The notes under the pieces were generated by a model. It worked only from the letters and a program-made list of their open reading frames with translations. It did no database searches and was not told where the DNA came from. A program made the position numbers and the translations under genes. Below are positions 1-10,743 of a DNA stretch of 64,000 bases, piece after piece. Where the stretch lies: positions 121,696 through 185,695 of the forward strand of contig NZ_JALBCV010000005.1 in the NCBI RefSeq assembly GCF_022602565.1, written 5' to 3'. The DNA comes from Rosenbergiella metrosideri (lineage in GTDB: Bacteria; Pseudomonadota; Gammaproteobacteria; Enterobacterales; Enterobacteriaceae). How positions within the stretch are numbered: position 1 is the stretch's first letter; every line of letters begins with the position of its first letter.

Positions 1-178
1 GCCAGTCATCATAGCCCATCGTGGGATAATCGTCTTAACCACTGTGTTTTGTACGGACCAACCGATAAAGCAAACATTGTCATCCTGTTCATTGAATCCC
101 TTGCCTGCGATAAAGGTGCTTAGTACCTTACCGTTACCGGTTAATGTGAAGGTTTGACTGTTTACAGGGATTCCCCCT
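1..178 (-). pseudogene. Fragment of an unrecognised gene, no start codon
   Basis: An open frame on the minus strand enters from the left window edge and ends at an in-frame stop just upstream of base 178. The roughly 59 codons have coding-like composition (for example NGKVLSTFIAGKGF and CFIGWSVQNT), but no ATG, GTG or TTG lies near the 5' end. It is therefore a 5'-truncated remnant whose remainder lies outside the window. I do not recognise the family; a phage tail-fibre or surface-protein remnant is only a guess. In E. coli argG lies upstream of metY, so this is accessory sequence at that position. Bases 179-347 hold nothing I can identify. Confidence 0.35.
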
Positions 179-347
179 TAGGTCGTCTTCTCCAGCGCTT
201 TGTAAAATATATTTTTCTTAAATAGTGTATCACTCGTCACCTGTAGGAAAGTTTGGGCGAGAGCATCCTATAACTCTGAAACTATTGTTCTTTGGCAATC
301 TATCGGCTATTGCCTAACTAGTCTTGATTGGTTATTCACAGTTAAAT

Positions 348-376
348 TTGCTTTTGTGCTCGCCTAGGCGTAATAT
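348..376 (+). promoter_or_regulatory. Sigma-70 promoter of metY
   Basis: TTGCTT (348-353) and TAATAT (371-376) are separated by exactly 17 bp and lie just upstream of the initiator tRNA. Transcription would start about 8-10 bases before the mature tRNA end. In E. coli this promoter also feeds rimP-nusA-infB downstream. Confidence 0.65.
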
Positions 377-392
377 TGAGCTGTTTTTCGGA

Positions 393-469
<77 letters not shown>

Positions 470-577
470 TTTTCCTAGTTCTTTTTCCAAATCGACGTCG
501 GTAAGACGACGGGTTTTAGAAAAATGTCTATTGAAAATGGCTCCTGTCCTTTGACAGGCCCATACAGGATTCTGATC

Positions 578-606
578 AAAACCCCGACTTTTCGGGGTTT
601 TTTATT
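578..606 (+). terminator. Intrinsic terminator between metY and rimP
   Basis: The stem AAACCCCGA/TTCGGGGTTT is followed by a T tract. A second hairpin, CCTGTC-CTTT-GACAGG, sits just upstream at 543-558. The arrangement matches the partial terminator and processing sites known downstream of metY in E. coli, which let only part of the transcription reach rimP. Confidence 0.8.
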
Positions 607-664
607 ATCAGAAAAGCGTTGTCATACTGGGCGTTAGCCCTTTTTTTATGTCTTGGGGGTGGCT

Positions 665-1117
665 TTGTCCACGTTAGAACAGAAGTTAACAGAGTTGATT
701 ACAGCGCCAGTTGAAGCACTGGGTTATGAATTAGTGGGGATAGAGTTTGTGCGGGCTCGCACCTCTACGCTTCGTATCTATATTGATAGCGAAAATGGTA
801 TCAATGTTGATGACTGTGCCGATGTCAGCCATCAAGTCAGTGCTGTCATGGATGTAGAAGATCCTATTACTGTGGCGTATCACCTTGAAGTGTCTTCCCC
901 AGGGCTTGATCGACCATTATTTACCGCAGCGCATTATGAACGTTTCGCTGGCCAAGATGTCAGTGTGGTATTACGTATCGCTGTACAAAATCGTCGCAAA
1001 TGGCAGGGGACTATCAAATCCGTTGAAGGTGAGATGGTCACATTGTCCGTTGATGGCAAAGACGAAGTGTTTGCTCTGAGCAATATTCAGAAAGCAAACA
1101 TTATCCCTCGTTTTTAA
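665..1117 (+). CDS. rimP: Ribosome maturation factor RimP
   Basis: RimP helps mature the 30S subunit by binding it before late assembly steps. The 150-aa product is nearly identical in layout to E. coli RimP: an N-terminal alpha/beta domain containing [13 protein letters not shown], the conserved segment [12 protein letters not shown], and a C-terminal Sm/SH3-like barrel ending in [11 protein letters not shown] place the start at TTG 665, behind a G-rich Shine-Dalgarno (GGGGGTGG). This gives the family length and the usual LSTLEQKL N-terminus, whereas the ATG at 653 would add four atypical residues. It is the first gene of the nusA operon, 24 bp before nusA. Confidence 0.95.
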   Translation: MSTLEQKLTELITAPVEALGYELVGIEFVRARTSTLRIYIDSENGINVDDCADVSHQVSAVMDVEDPITVAYHLEVSSPGLDRPLFTAAHYERFAGQDVSVVLRIAVQNRRKWQGTIKSVEGEMVTLSVDGKDEVFALSNIQKANIIPRF

Positions 1118-1141
1118 ACGTTCTGATTGAGGCTAACCAGG

Positions 1142-2629
1142 ATGAATAAAGAAATTTTAGCGGTTGTTGAAGCCGTTTCGAATGAAAAAGCCCTGCCGCG
1201 TGAGAAAATTTTTGAAGCGTTAGAGAGCGCGCTGGCAACGGCGACCAAGAAAAAGTACGAACAAGAAATCGAAGTTCGTGTAGAGATCGATCGTAGAAGC
1301 GGTGACTTCGATACGTTCCGTCGTTGGATGATCGTTGATGAAGTGACGATGCCAACTCGTGAAATCACGCTGGACGCGGCGCGTTTCGAAGACGAAAGCC
1401 TGCAACTGGGTGAATATGTTGAAGATCAGATCGAATCAGTGACCTTTGACCGCATCACGACACAAACGGCGAAGCAAGTTATCGTTCAAAAAGTTCGTGA
1501 AGCAGAGCGCGCGCTAGTGGTTGACCAATTCCGCGAGCAGCAAGGCGAAATTATTACGGCTATCGTCAAGAAAGTGAACCGCGATAACATCATTCTTGAT
1601 CTCGGGAATAACGCTGAAGCGGTGATCCTGCGTGAAGACATGCTGCCACGTGAGAACTTCCGTGCTGGTGATAGAATCCGCGGTGTGCTGTATGCAGTGC
1701 GTCCGGAAGCGCGTGGTGCTCAACTGTTCGTCACACGTTCTAAACCAGAAATGTTGGTCGAACTGTTCCGTATTGAAGTGCCAGAAATCGGTGAAGAAGT
1801 CATCGAAATCAAAGGCGCGGCACGTGACCCAGGCTCGCGTGCGAAGATCGCGGTGAAAACAAACGATAAGCGTATCGACCCGGTCGGTGCTTGCGTAGGG
1901 ATGCGCGGTGCGCGTGTACAAGCCGTTTCAAGCGAATTAGGCGGTGAGCGTATTGATATCGTGCTGTGGGATGATAACCCTGCGCAGTTCGTCATCAATG
2001 CAATGGCTCCAGCGGATGTTTCTTCAATCGTAGTGGATGAAGATAATCACACCATGGACATCGCTGTAGAAGCGAGTACTTTAGCGCAAGCTATTGGCCG
2101 TAATGGTCAAAATGTCCGTTTAGCCTCTCAACTAAGTGGTTGGGATCTGAACGTGATGACGGTTGAAGATTTACAAGCTAAGCACCAAGCGGAGGCACAT
2201 GCCGCGATTGCGACCTTTACCCAATATCTTGATATTGATGAAGAGTTCGCTACTGTGCTAGTTGAAGAAGGGTTCTCTTCTCTCGAGGAGTTGGCTTATG
2301 TTCCAGTCGATGAATTACTGGAAATTGATGGCCTTGATGAAGAGATGGTAGAAGCTTTGCGTGAACGCGCTAAGACTGCGTTGACCACCCTAGCCCAAAA
2401 TTCTGCTACTGGCGGAGCCATTAAACCCCCTGCAGAAGACCTGCTGGGCGTAGAAGGCATGACTCCCGAGTTAGCAAATCGTTTAGCGGCTATTGGTGTT
2501 TCCACCCTGGAAGATCTTGCGGAGCAAGGTGTTGACGATCTAGCAGATATCGAACAATTGGACGAAGAAAAAGCCGGTACGCTGATTATGGCGGCTCGTA
2601 ATATCTGCTGGTTTGGCGACGACGCATAA
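1142..2629 (+). CDS. nusA: Transcription elongation/termination factor NusA
   Basis: NusA binds RNA polymerase and nascent RNA, enhances pausing and hairpin-dependent termination, and takes part in antitermination on rRNA operons. The 495-aa product has the E. coli length. Its order is an RNAP-binding N-domain (about 1-135), an S1 domain (about 136-200), two KH domains (about 230-345, with the GMRGARVQ and [10 protein letters not shown] loops) and two C-terminal acidic repeats (about 364-416 and 439-490). The start is ATG 1142 behind an AACCAGG ribosome site; an upstream in-frame TTG at 1127 is not needed. It sits between rimP and infB, as in all gammaproteobacteria. Confidence 0.97.
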   Translation: MNKEILAVVEAVSNEKALPREKIFEALESALATATKKKYEQEIEVRVEIDRRSGDFDTFRRWMIVDEVTMPTREITLDAARFEDESLQLGEYVEDQIESVTFDRITTQTAKQVIVQKVREAERALVVDQFREQQGEIITAIVKKVNRDNIILDLGNNAEAVILREDMLPRENFRAGDRIRGVLYAVRPEARGAQLFVTRSKPEMLVELFRIEVPEIGEEVIEIKGAARDPGSRAKIAVKTNDKRIDPVGACVGMRGARVQAVSSELGGERIDIVLWDDNPAQFVINAMAPADVSSIVVDEDNHTMDIAVEASTLAQAIGRNGQNVRLASQLSGWDLNVMTVEDLQAKHQAEAHAAIATFTQYLDIDEEFATVLVEEGFSSLEELAYVPVDELLEIDGLDEEMVEALRERAKTALTTLAQNSATGGAIKPPAEDLLGVEGMTPELANRLAAIGVSTLEDLAEQGVDDLADIEQLDEEKAGTLIMAARNICWFGDDA

Positions 2630-2647
2630 CACACAGGAAGGAAAAGC

Positions 2648-5326
2648 ATGACTGATGTAACAGTAAAAGCGCTGGCAACACAACTGAATACTCCGGTCGA
2701 TCGCTTAGTTCAGCAATTGGCTGATGCGGGTATTCGTAAATCCGATAACGATTCTGTGACGCAAGCAGAGCAAGAGACCTTGCGTGCTCATCAGAAAAAT
2801 ACAGCGTCGAGTAAATTGACGCTTCAACGTAAAACTCGTAGTACGCTTAACGTTCCAAGCACTGGTGGAAAAAGTAAATCGGTGCAGATTGAAGTCCGCA
2901 AAAAACGTACCTATGTGAAAGAAGACGCTGAAGCGGAGCGTAAAGCTCAAGCCGAAGCCGAAGCGCAAGCACAGCGTGAAGCGGAAGAAAAAGCTAAGCA
3001 GGCAGCAGAAGAAGCGAAGCAGGCGGCTGAAGAAGCGAAGCGTAAAGCGGAAGAAAAAGCTAAACGTGAGGCGGAAGAAGCCGCTAAGCGTCAGGCGGTG
3101 GAATCAAATAAAGTGACCCAACAGAATCAAACTATGAATAAAGACGCACAGTCAGAAAAAGCACGCCGCGAAGCTGAAAATGCTGAGCTGAAGCGTAAAG
3201 CTGAAGAAGAAGCGCGCCGTAAAATTGAAGCGGAAGCGCAACGTGTAGCTGAAGAAGCACGTCGTCTTGCTGAAGAGAAAGGCGAAGAGTGGGAAAAAGC
3301 GAGTCAGAAAACCGAAGAGGAAACTGACTACCACGTAACGACCTCACAACACGCTCGTCAAGCTGAAGACGAGAATGATCGTGAAGTAGAAGGCGGTCGT
3401 GGACGCAGCCGTACGGCTAAAGCCCCTCGTGCTAAAAAAGGCAACAAGCACTCTGAAGCGAAGACCGATCGTGAAGAAGCCCGTGCAGCAGGACGCGGTG
3501 GTAAAGGTAAGCATCGCGGTAAGAGTTCACTGCAGCAGGGCTTTAACAAGCCAGCGCAAGTTGTAAACCGTGACGTGCAAATCGGTGAAACCATCACTGT
3601 TGCAGAGCTGGCGAACAAAATGGCCGTTAAAGGCTCGCAAGTGATCAAAGTGATGATGAAAATGGGTGCGATGGCAACCATTAACCAAGTTATCGACCAA
3701 GAGACTGCACAACTTGTGGCGGAAGAGATGGGCCACAAAGTTATCTTACGTCGTGAGAACGAATTGGAAGAAGCGGTAATGAGCGACCGTGACACCGGTA
3801 CAACGGCTGAATTAGAACCGCGTGCACCTGTTGTCACCATCATGGGTCACGTCGACCACGGTAAAACCTCGTTACTGGACTACATTCGTTCAACGCGTGT
3901 TGCTTCGGGTGAAGCCGGCGGGATCACCCAGCATATCGGTGCTTACCACGTTGAAACAGATAACGGTATGGTCACCTTCTTAGATACTCCGGGACACGCC
4001 GCGTTTACCGCAATGCGTGCACGGGGTGCTCAAGCGACTGATATTGTTATTCTTGTTGTTGCAGCGGACGATGGCGTGATGCCACAAACGATTGAAGCGG
4101 TTCAGCATGCAAAAGCGGCGAACGTTCCGGTTATCGTTGCGGTCAACAAGTGTGATAAGCCAGAAGCTGATCCAGACCGTGTTAAGAACGAACTGACTCA
4201 ATTCGGTATCGTGCCGGAAGAGTGGGGCGGCGAAAATATGTTCGTTAACGTTTCGGCGAAAGCGGGTACCGGGATCGACGATTTACTGCAAGCAATCCTA
4301 TTACAAGCCGAAGTTCTTGAGCTGACGGCTAACCATAACGGCATGGCAAGCGGTGTGGTAATCGAATCTTTCCTAGACAAAGGTCGTGGCCCCGTTGCAA
4401 CCGTACTGGTCCGTGCGGGAACCTTGAACAAAGGGGATATCGTACTGTGTGGCTTCGAATACGGACGTGTTCGTGCAATGCGTGATGAACTCGGCCGCGA
4501 AGTGATGACTGCAGGACCTTCTATTCCTGTGGAAATCCTGGGTATGTCAGGGGTTCCGGCTGCAGGTGACGAAGCGACTGTTGTTCGTGATGAGAAAAAA
4601 GCACGTGAAGTTGCGTTATATCGCCAAGGTAAATTCCGTGAAGTTAAGTTAGCTCGCCAGCAGAAATCTAAGCTGGAAAATATGTTTGCTAACATGACTG
4701 AAGGCGATGTCTCTGAACTGAACATTGTTCTGAAAGCAGACGTTCAAGGTTCCGTTGAAGCAATCAGCGATTCACTACTGAAGCTGTCTACTGATGAAGT
4801 TAAAGTGAAAATCGTTGGGTCAGGTGTCGGTGGAATTACCGAAACAGATGCTACTTTAGCGGCAGCTTCTAACGCGATTCTGGTCGGATTTAACGTTCGT
4901 GCGGATGCCTCAGCGCGTCGCGTGATCGATACTGAAAGCTTAGACCTCCGTTACTACTCGGTCATCTATAACCTGATCGACGAAGTGAAAGCGGCAATGA
5001 GCGGTATGTTGGCGCCTGAGTACAAGCAACAGATCATCGGTCTGGCGCAAGTTCGTGATGTCTTCAAATCACCGAAATTCGGTGCGATTGCCGGTTGTAT
5101 GGTGACCGAAGGGATCATCAAGCGTCACAACCCTATCCGTGTTCTTCGTGATAACATCGTTATCTATGAAGGCGAACTCGAATCATTACGTCGCTTCAAA
5201 GATGACGTCAATGAAGTGCGTAACGGCATGGAGTGTGGTGTTGGCGTGAAGAACTACAACGACGTCCGTGCAGGCGACCAAATCGAAGTGTTTGAAATCA
5301 TTGAAATCAAACGTACTATCGATTAA
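2648..5326 (+). CDS. infB: Translation initiation factor IF-2
   Basis: IF-2 is the GTPase that places fMet-tRNA on the 30S subunit and promotes joining of the 50S. The 892-aa protein has a conserved IF2-N motif at the start and a long charged, Ala/Glu/Lys/Arg-rich linker (about 90-300). The G-domain follows, with GHVDHGKT at about 400, DTPGHAAF at about 446 and NKCD at about 500, then the C-terminal domains that bind fMet-tRNA. It has a strong Shine-Dalgarno (AGGAAGG) 18 bp after nusA. E. coli makes shorter IF2 forms from internal starts; candidate internal starts exist here but I cannot confirm their use. Confidence 0.97.
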   Translation: MTDVTVKALATQLNTPVDRLVQQLADAGIRKSDNDSVTQAEQETLRAHQKNTASSKLTLQRKTRSTLNVPSTGGKSKSVQIEVRKKRTYVKEDAEAERKAQAEAEAQAQREAEEKAKQAAEEAKQAAEEAKRKAEEKAKREAEEAAKRQAVESNKVTQQNQTMNKDAQSEKARREAENAELKRKAEEEARRKIEAEAQRVAEEARRLAEEKGEEWEKASQKTEEETDYHVTTSQHARQAEDENDREVEGGRGRSRTAKAPRAKKGNKHSEAKTDREEARAAGRGGKGKHRGKSSLQQGFNKPAQVVNRDVQIGETITVAELANKMAVKGSQVIKVMMKMGAMATINQVIDQETAQLVAEEMGHKVILRRENELEEAVMSDRDTGTTAELEPRAPVVTIMGHVDHGKTSLLDYIRSTRVASGEAGGITQHIGAYHVETDNGMVTFLDTPGHAAFTAMRARGAQATDIVILVVAADDGVMPQTIEAVQHAKAANVPVIVAVNKCDKPEADPDRVKNELTQFGIVPEEWGGENMFVNVSAKAGTGIDDLLQAILLQAEVLELTANHNGMASGVVIESFLDKGRGPVATVLVRAGTLNKGDIVLCGFEYGRVRAMRDELGREVMTAGPSIPVEILGMSGVPAAGDEATVVRDEKKAREVALYRQGKFREVKLARQQKSKLENMFANMTEGDVSELNIVLKADVQGSVEAISDSLLKLSTDEVKVKIVGSGVGGITETDATLAAASNAILVGFNVRADASARRVIDTESLDLRYYSVIYNLIDEVKAAMSGMLAPEYKQQIIGLAQVRDVFKSPKFGAIAGCMVTEGIIKRHNPIRVLRDNIVIYEGELESLRRFKDDVNEVRNGMECGVGVKNYNDVRAGDQIEVFEIIEIKRTID

Positions 5327-5350
5327 TTGTTAGCGAAGCTAGCAGTATTT

Positions 5351-5369
5351 GGGAGGCCTTTGGCCTCCC
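5351..5369 (+). other. Intercistronic hairpin between infB and rbfA
   Basis: A perfect 8-bp stem (GGGAGGCC/GGCCTCCC) with a TTT loop lies in the 66-bp infB-rbfA gap. No T tract follows, so it is more likely an RNA-stability or processing element than an intrinsic terminator. Confidence 0.5.
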
Positions 5370-5392
5370 GAATTGTTTGAAAGGAAGAAAAA

Positions 5393-5797
5393 ATGGCTAA
5401 AGAATTCGGACGCTCCCAGCGCGTCGCTCAAGAATTACAAAAAGAGCTGGCAGTTATCATCCAACGTGAAATTAAAGACCCGCGCGTGGGCATGATGGTG
5501 ACTGTATCCGGTGTCGAGGTTTCTCGTGATCTCGCCTATGCAAAAGTATTCGTGACATTCTTAAACGACAAAGATGAAGATGCCGTGAAGCAAGGCGTCA
5601 AAGCACTACAAGATGCTTCAGGTTTTATCCGTACTTTACTGGGTAAAGCGATGCGTCTGCGTATCGTTCCTGAACTGACATTCTTCTACGACAACTCTCT
5701 GGTTGAGGGGATGCGTATGTCGAATCTGGTGACCAGCGTTGTGAACAAAGACAACGAACGTCACGTGGATGAGAAGAGCGAGGATAAGGAAGACTAA
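5393..5797 (+). CDS. rbfA: Ribosome-binding factor A
   Basis: RbfA is a small KH-fold protein that binds the immature 30S subunit near the 16S rRNA 5' helix and is required for late maturation and growth in the cold. The 134-aa product has the family features [16 protein letters not shown] at the N-terminus, [18 protein letters not shown], and a charged tail. It starts 66 bp after infB behind AAAGGAAG. Its stop codon overlaps the truB start (TAATG), so the two are translationally coupled. Confidence 0.96.
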   Translation: MAKEFGRSQRVAQELQKELAVIIQREIKDPRVGMMVTVSGVEVSRDLAYAKVFVTFLNDKDEDAVKQGVKALQDASGFIRTLLGKAMRLRIVPELTFFYDNSLVEGMRMSNLVTSVVNKDNERHVDEKSEDKED

Positions 5798-6741
5798 TGG
5801 GTCGTCCACGTCGTCGCGGACGCGATATTCATGGCGTGCTGTTGCTGGATAAACCGCAAGGCATGTCATCGAATGATGTCCTTCAAAAAGTAAAAAGACT
5901 CTACAACGCAAACAAAGCGGGTCATACCGGCGCCTTAGATCCTTTGGCAACTGGCATGTTACCCATTTGCTTGGGTGAAGCGACAAAATTCTCGCAATAT
6001 CTGCTCGATGCGGATAAGCGTTATCGGGTCATCGCGCGCTTAGGGCAGCGCACCGATACCTCCGATGCCGATGGGAACATTGTCGAAGAGCGGCCTATCC
6101 AGTTTACGCCGCAGCAGCTCGAGCAAGCCTTGGAACATTTCCGAGGTGATACTCAGCAAGTGCCGACGATGTTTTCTGCGCTAAAATATCAAGGTCGCCC
6201 CCTCTACGACTATGCTCGTCAAGGGATCACCGTACCTCGCGAAGCGCGTCCTATCACGGTGTATGAACTCTTATTCATTCGCTGGGAGGGAGAAGAGGTA
6301 GAGCTCGAAATTCACTGCTCGAAAGGCACCTACATTCGTACCATCATTGATGATTTAGGTGAGCGGTTAGGCTGTGGAGCGCATGTCAGTATGCTACGTC
6401 GCCTTCAAGTCGATCGTTATCCAGCGGAGAAAATGGTTACGCTGGCTCAACTGCAACAGTGGGTAGCGGACGCTGATGCTGCAGGGACTTCTGCCGCTGA
6501 GCAACTCGATCCATTACTTTTACCTATGGATACGCCCGCTGCGGCCTACCCAATGGTTAGCCTACCGCAAGCCAGCAGCCACTGGTTTAAATTAGGGCAA
6601 GCCGTGCAGGCCTCTGGCGCTCCGAGTGATGGGCTGGTACGGGTGTTTGAAATGGAAACGGATAAGTTTCTCGGTATGGCGCAAATCGATGACCAAGGTC
6701 GTGTCGCCCCGAAACGTTTAGTGGTGGAATTTCCTCTCTGA
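5797..6741 (+). CDS. truB: tRNA pseudouridine-55 synthase
   Basis: TruB converts U55 in the T-loop of elongator tRNAs to pseudouridine and also acts as a tRNA chaperone. The 314-aa length equals E. coli TruB. The catalytic aspartate is D48 in the motif [14 protein letters not shown]. The conserved [14 protein letters not shown] segment follows in the middle, and a C-terminal PUA-like domain ends the protein. The start codon overlaps the rbfA stop by one base. Confidence 0.97.
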   Translation: MGRPRRRGRDIHGVLLLDKPQGMSSNDVLQKVKRLYNANKAGHTGALDPLATGMLPICLGEATKFSQYLLDADKRYRVIARLGQRTDTSDADGNIVEERPIQFTPQQLEQALEHFRGDTQQVPTMFSALKYQGRPLYDYARQGITVPREARPITVYELLFIRWEGEEVELEIHCSKGTYIRTIIDDLGERLGCGAHVSMLRRLQVDRYPAEKMVTLAQLQQWVADADAAGTSAAEQLDPLLLPMDTPAAAYPMVSLPQASSHWFKLGQAVQASGAPSDGLVRVFEMETDKFLGMAQIDDQGRVAPKRLVVEFPL

Positions 6742-6746
6742 GGCGT

Positions 6747-6775
6747 TTGCACTCTGGCCTAGCGCAGAGTAGAAT
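6747..6775 (+). promoter_or_regulatory. Sigma-70 promoter of rpsO
   Basis: TTGCAC (6747-6752) and TAGAAT (6770-6775) are spaced by 17 bp, 72 bp upstream of the rpsO start. It allows rpsO-pnp to be transcribed independently of the nusA operon, as in E. coli. Confidence 0.65.
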
Positions 6776-6847
6776 GTCTGCGCTAAAAGTGAGTCGCTGA
6801 ATTAGAGATCGGCGGCTCGAATTCATTTAAATTTATTGGAGTATATT

Positions 6848-7117
6848 ATGTCTCTAAGCGTAGAAGCTAAAGCTGAGATCGTTGCTAAATATGGTCGTGA
6901 TGCTAACGACAGTGGTTCAACTGAAGTTCAAGTTGCACTGTTAACTGCTCAAATCACTCACCTGCAAGGTCACTTCTCTGAGCACAAGAAAGATCACCAC
7001 AGCCGTCGTGGTCTGCTGCGTATGGTTTCACAACGTCGTAAGCTACTGGATTACCTGAAGCGTAAAGATGTTAAGCGTTACACTGACCTGATCGCAAGCC
7101 TAGGTCTGCGTCGCTAA
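6848..7117 (+). CDS. rpsO: 30S ribosomal protein S15
   Basis: S15 is a primary 16S rRNA binder that nucleates the central domain of the 30S subunit and contacts the 50S. The 89-aa sequence carries the family signature ([13 protein letters not shown], then [15 protein letters not shown] and RRKLLDYLK). The start is ATG 6848 with a GGAG ribosome site 6 bases upstream. In E. coli S15 represses its own translation through a pseudoknot in the leader; the leader here (about 6783-6847) is available for that but I have not folded it. Confidence 0.97.
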   Translation: MSLSVEAKAEIVAKYGRDANDSGSTEVQVALLTAQITHLQGHFSEHKKDHHSRRGLLRMVSQRRKLLDYLKRKDVKRYTDLIASLGLRR

Positions 7118-7199
7118 GTTAAAAAATCTTTACGCGAAACTGCCTTGTATTTATACAAATTGCAGAATCAATGTTAAGATTACAGCGCACTATGTGTGT

Positions 7200-7227
7200 A
7201 AGGGGCCTACAAGGCCCCTTTTTTTGA
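7200..7227 (+). terminator. rpsO intrinsic terminator
   Basis: A strong stem, AAGGGGCC-TACA-(A)GGCCCCTT, is followed by seven Ts, 83 bp after rpsO and upstream of the pnp promoter region. Confidence 0.92.
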
Positions 7228-7243
7228 ATATTAGTTGTCCATT

Positions 7244-7270
7244 TTGTAACAGGCACTACAGTGTTATACT
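7244..7270 (+). promoter_or_regulatory. Candidate pnp promoter
   Basis: A good -10 hexamer (TATACT, 7265-7270) lies immediately before the pnp leader hairpin. The best -35 candidate is TTGTAA (7244-7249), but the spacing of 15 bp is short. The position matches the E. coli pnp promoter between rpsO and pnp. Confidence 0.45.
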
Positions 7271-7289
7271 GTTGTTCAGTGAAAGAAAG

Positions 7290-7362
7290 TTGCACGATTC
7301 GCGCGGCTAATGACAGGGCTTAAGCTGTTTATTGAGTCTTACCATTAGTCGCGAGGATGCAA
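7290..7362 (+). promoter_or_regulatory. pnp leader hairpin (RNase III/PNPase autoregulation)
   Basis: The pnp 5' leader folds into a long imperfect stem. TTGCA pairs with TGCAA at the base, then a CGCG/CGCG block and CTAATG/CATTAG, with the apical loop near 7320-7338. In E. coli the equivalent double strand is cut by RNase III and the duplex is then removed by PNPase, giving negative autoregulation. The conserved position and pairing support the same mechanism here. Confidence 0.75.
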
Positions 7363-7418
7363 ACTATTCACATTAATGATGACTTATTGCGTTACACTCC
7401 TCAATAAAGGAAACGATT

Positions 7419-9557
7419 TTGCTTAATCCGACAATTCAAAAATTCCAATACGGTCAACACACTGTTACCATCGAAACCGGTATGATGGCGCGTCAAGCGA
7501 CCGCAGCGGTCATGGTAAGCATGGACGATACTTGTGTATTCGTTACTGTTGTAGGCCAGAAAAAAGCGAAAGCTGGTCAAGACTTCTTCCCGCTTACCGT
7601 TAACTATCAAGAGCGTACTTACGCAGCGGGCCGTATTCCAGGAAGCTTCTTCCGTCGTGAAGGTCGTCCAAGCGAAGGCGAAACGTTAATCGCTCGTCTT
7701 ATCGACCGTCCAGTACGCCCATTATTCCCAGAAGGTTTCGTTAACGAAGTGCAGGTTATCGCGACCGTTGTTTCTGTAAACCCACAAGTCCACCCTGACA
7801 TCGTTGCGATGATCGGTGCCTCTGCCGCGTTATCGCTGTCAGGTATCCCGTTCAACGGTCCAATTGGTGCGGCGCGCGTAGGTTACATCAACGATCAATA
7901 TGTTTTAAACCCAACGGCTGAAGAGCTGGCGACAAGCCGCTTAGATTTAGTAGTAGCGGGTACTGAAAATGCAGTATTGATGGTTGAATCTGAAGCTGAG
8001 ATTCTGTCAGAAGACCAAATGCTTGGTGCGGTTGTCTTCGGTCACGATCAACAACAAGTTGTTATTGAGAACATCAAACAACTGGTTGAGAAAGCGGGCA
8101 AACCTCGTTGGGATTGGCAGCCAGAAGCCGTTAACGAAAGCCTTAACAGCCGTATTGCGGCACTGGCAGAAAGCCGTTTAAGCGAAGCTTACCGTATTAC
8201 TGAAAAACAAGAGCGTTATGCTCAAGTTGATGTGATCAAAAGCGAAACAACCGCGACGTTATTAGCAGAAGATGAAAGCCTAGACGAAGGTGAAATCAGC
8301 GATATTCTGCATGCGATCGAGAAAAACGTGGTACGTAGCCGTGTCTTAAACGGTGAACCACGTATCGATGGTCGTGAGAAAGACATGGTTCGTGGCCTCG
8401 ATGTCCGTACCGGTGTTCTGCCGCGTACCCATGGTTCATCGCTGTTCACTCGTGGTGAAACTCAGGCGTTAGTGACTGCGACCTTAGGTACAGCACGTGA
8501 TGCGCAGAGCCTGGATGAGCTGATGGGCGAAAAATCAGATTCATTCTTGTTCCACTACAACTTCCCTCCGTATTCTGTTGGTGAGACGGGTATGGTCGGT
8601 TCACCTAAGCGTCGTGAAATTGGTCACGGTCGTTTAGCGAAACGTGGCGTATTAGCCGTTATGCCTAAGCAAGATGAATTCCCGTACACCGTTCGTGTGG
8701 TGTCAGAGATTACTGAATCAAACGGTTCTTCATCAATGGCTTCTGTATGTGGTGCTTCACTGGCGCTGATGGATGCAGGTGTACCGATCAAAGCAGCGGT
8801 AGCCGGTATTGCTATGGGGCTCGTAAAAGAAGACGAACGTTTTGTCGTGCTGTCTGACATCTTAGGTGATGAAGACCACCTTGGTGATATGGATTTTAAA
8901 GTTGCCGGAAGCCGCGAAGGTATCACTGCACTGCAAATGGATATCAAAATTGAAGGTATCACGCGCGAAATTATGCAAGCGGCCCTTAGCCAAGCGAAAG
9001 GCGCTCGTTTACATATTCTGAGTGTGATGGAAGAAGCGATCGGTACTCACCGTGGTGATATCTCTGAGTTCGCTCCACGCATCCATACCATCCGTATCAG
9101 TCCTGATAAAATCAAGGACGTCATCGGTAAAGGTGGTTCAGTTATCCGTGCGTTAACGGAAGAAACGGGCACCACTATCGAAATCGAAGATGATGGTACG
9201 GTAAAAATTGCGGCGACAGATGGCGATAAAGCGAAAGAAGCGATTCGTCGTATCGAAGAGATTACCGCAGACATCGAAGTGGGTCGTATCTACAATGGTA
9301 AAGTGACCCGTATCGTTGACTTCGGTGCATTCGTCTCGATCGGTGGCGGTAAAGAAGGTCTGGTGCATATTTCTCAAATCGCCGACAAGCGTGTAGAGAA
9401 AGTTTCCGATTACCTGCAAATGGCGCAAGAAGTACCGGTTAAGGTACTAGAGATTGACCGCCAAGGCCGCGTACGCTTAAGTATGAAAGAAGCTGTGGAA
9501 AAACCGCAAGCTGAAGTCTCTGAAGCGACCGACGCACCAGCGACTGACGCTGAGTAA
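7419..9557 (+). CDS. pnp: Polyribonucleotide nucleotidyltransferase (PNPase)
   Basis: PNPase is the phosphorolytic 3'-5' exoribonuclease of the RNA degradosome, acting as a trimer. The 712-aa product has two RNase PH domains (about 10-230 and 310-545), a KH domain with the [12 protein letters not shown] loop (about 555-615) and an S1 domain (about 622-690). The start is TTG 7419 with an AAAGGAAA ribosome site, as in E. coli, where pnp also starts with TTG. Expression is probably controlled by the leader hairpin upstream. Confidence 0.97.
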   Translation: MLNPTIQKFQYGQHTVTIETGMMARQATAAVMVSMDDTCVFVTVVGQKKAKAGQDFFPLTVNYQERTYAAGRIPGSFFRREGRPSEGETLIARLIDRPVRPLFPEGFVNEVQVIATVVSVNPQVHPDIVAMIGASAALSLSGIPFNGPIGAARVGYINDQYVLNPTAEELATSRLDLVVAGTENAVLMVESEAEILSEDQMLGAVVFGHDQQQVVIENIKQLVEKAGKPRWDWQPEAVNESLNSRIAALAESRLSEAYRITEKQERYAQVDVIKSETTATLLAEDESLDEGEISDILHAIEKNVVRSRVLNGEPRIDGREKDMVRGLDVRTGVLPRTHGSSLFTRGETQALVTATLGTARDAQSLDELMGEKSDSFLFHYNFPPYSVGETGMVGSPKRREIGHGRLAKRGVLAVMPKQDEFPYTVRVVSEITESNGSSSMASVCGASLALMDAGVPIKAAVAGIAMGLVKEDERFVVLSDILGDEDHLGDMDFKVAGSREGITALQMDIKIEGITREIMQAALSQAKGARLHILSVMEEAIGTHRGDISEFAPRIHTIRISPDKIKDVIGKGGSVIRALTEETGTTIEIEDDGTVKIAATDGDKAKEAIRRIEEITADIEVGRIYNGKVTRIVDFGAFVSIGGGKEGLVHISQIADKRVEKVSDYLQMAQEVPVKVLEIDRQGRVRLSMKEAVEKPQAEVSEATDAPATDAE

Positions 9558-9572
9558 TCGTCATGACTCTTT

Positions 9573-9605
9573 CCTGCTTCAATACTGAAGCAGGATTTAT
9601 TTTTT
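9573..9605 (+). terminator. pnp intrinsic terminator
   Basis: The stem CCTGCTTCA-ATAC-TGAAGCAGG is followed by ATTTATTTTTT, 15 bp after the pnp stop. Confidence 0.88.
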
Positions 9606-9673
9606 GAGGTGTCAAAGTAATGAGACACCTCATTGTTGACTGCATCCGCATGCTGGTACCTGGGAGTGGAAGA

Positions 9674-10558
9674 ATGAAGCCTTATTTACGCTGGGGTTTT
9701 ATTGCGACAGCTTTGTTGCTCGCTGGATGTAGCAACGCAAATTGGCGTAAGGACGAGGTATTAGCCGTGCCTTTACAGCCAACTTTGCAACAAGAAGTGA
9801 TGCTTGCACGTATGGAACAAATACTTGCCAGTCGCTCACTGACAGAAGATGAACGCGCGCAGTTGTTATATGAGCGCGGAGTGTTGTATGATAGTCTAGG
9901 TTTGCGGGCATTGGCACGGAACGATTTTTCCCAAGCATTGTCCATAAGACCAGATATGCCTGAAGTCTTCAATTATTTAGGTATTTATCTTACGCAGGCA
10001 GGCAACTATGATGCTGCCTATGAAGCGTTTGATTCTGTACTGGAACTTGATCCAACTTACAATTATGCGCATCTTAACCGTGGCATCGCGTTCTACTATG
10101 GTGGCCGGTTCAAGCTAGCGCAAGATGATCTGCTGGCGTTTTATCACGACGATCCTAATGACCCTTTTCGGAGTTTATGGCTTTACTTGGCGGAAGAGAA
10201 CATCGATGCCGACAAAGCAACTTTTGCATTGCAGCAACGCTATAATGCAGCGAAAAGAGATCAATGGGGATGGAAAATAGTCGAATTCTACCTGGGAAAA
10301 ATCAGCGAAAAGCAGCTGATGCAGAGTCTCCAGGAAGATGCTACGGATAACACCTCGCTCGCTGAACATCTCAGTGAAACCAACTTCTATTTAGGTAAAC
10401 ATTACCTAAGTCTGGGGGAGAAGGATAACGCAGAAGCGTTATTCAAACTGACGGTCGCTAACAATGTGAATAACTTTGTTGAGCACCGATATGCATTGTT
10501 GGAGCTGGCGCTACTCGGCCAAGCACAAGACGACTTATCAGAATCTGACCAGCAATAG
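9674..10558 (+). CDS. nlpI: Lipoprotein NlpI (TPR adaptor of peptidoglycan hydrolases)
   Basis: NlpI is an outer-membrane lipoprotein that scaffolds peptidoglycan endopeptidases and directs Prc protease to degrade MepS. The 294-aa product equals the E. coli length. It has a lipoprotein signal peptide with lipobox LLAGC (lipidated Cys19), then TPR repeats, including [20 protein letters not shown] and [17 protein letters not shown]. The start is ATG 9674 behind a GTGGAAG ribosome site; earlier in-frame starts would bury the signal peptide. It lies between pnp and deaD, its usual place. Confidence 0.95.
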   Translation: MKPYLRWGFIATALLLAGCSNANWRKDEVLAVPLQPTLQQEVMLARMEQILASRSLTEDERAQLLYERGVLYDSLGLRALARNDFSQALSIRPDMPEVFNYLGIYLTQAGNYDAAYEAFDSVLELDPTYNYAHLNRGIAFYYGGRFKLAQDDLLAFYHDDPNDPFRSLWLYLAEENIDADKATFALQQRYNAAKRDQWGWKIVEFYLGKISEKQLMQSLQEDATDNTSLAEHLSETNFYLGKHYLSLGEKDNAEALFKLTVANNVNNFVEHRYALLELALLGQAQDDLSESDQQ

Positions 10559-10662
10559 CTGACAAAAACTTTTCATCTAGGAATTAACTTTCCATCATCC
10601 TTATGGGATGAGGGTGTCTTTTTTGTCAAAAACTTCTAATTTGAGCCGGTTCACACTTATCA

Positions 10663-10743
10663 ATGAAAAGACCTGAAAGTTTTCATGACGAGTTATGTAG
10701 ACTGGCCGCCGCAATCTACGAGGCACTTGTACTACATGACTGA
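10663..10743 (+). CDS. yrbN: Small protein YrbN, overlapping the deaD start
   Basis: A 26-codon open frame starts at ATG 10663 ([16 protein letters not shown]...) and ends at TGA 10741-10743, overlapping the first codons of deaD (ATG 10736) in another frame. Its length and the [10 protein letters not shown] core match the small protein YrbN known between nlpI and deaD in E. coli. The overlap suggests translational coupling with deaD, whose long leader is cold-regulated in E. coli. The function of YrbN itself is unknown. Confidence 0.75.
   Translation: MKRPESFHDELCRLAAAIYEALVLHD

Noticed and set aside
3358..3843. 161-codon frame antisense to infB
   Set aside because: Shadow of the IF2 linker and G-domain; Ser/Arg/Thr-rich with no motif.
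5351..5369. infB-rbfA hairpin as an intrinsic terminator
   Set aside because: No T tract follows, and rbfA has no evident separate promoter, so termination here is unlikely.
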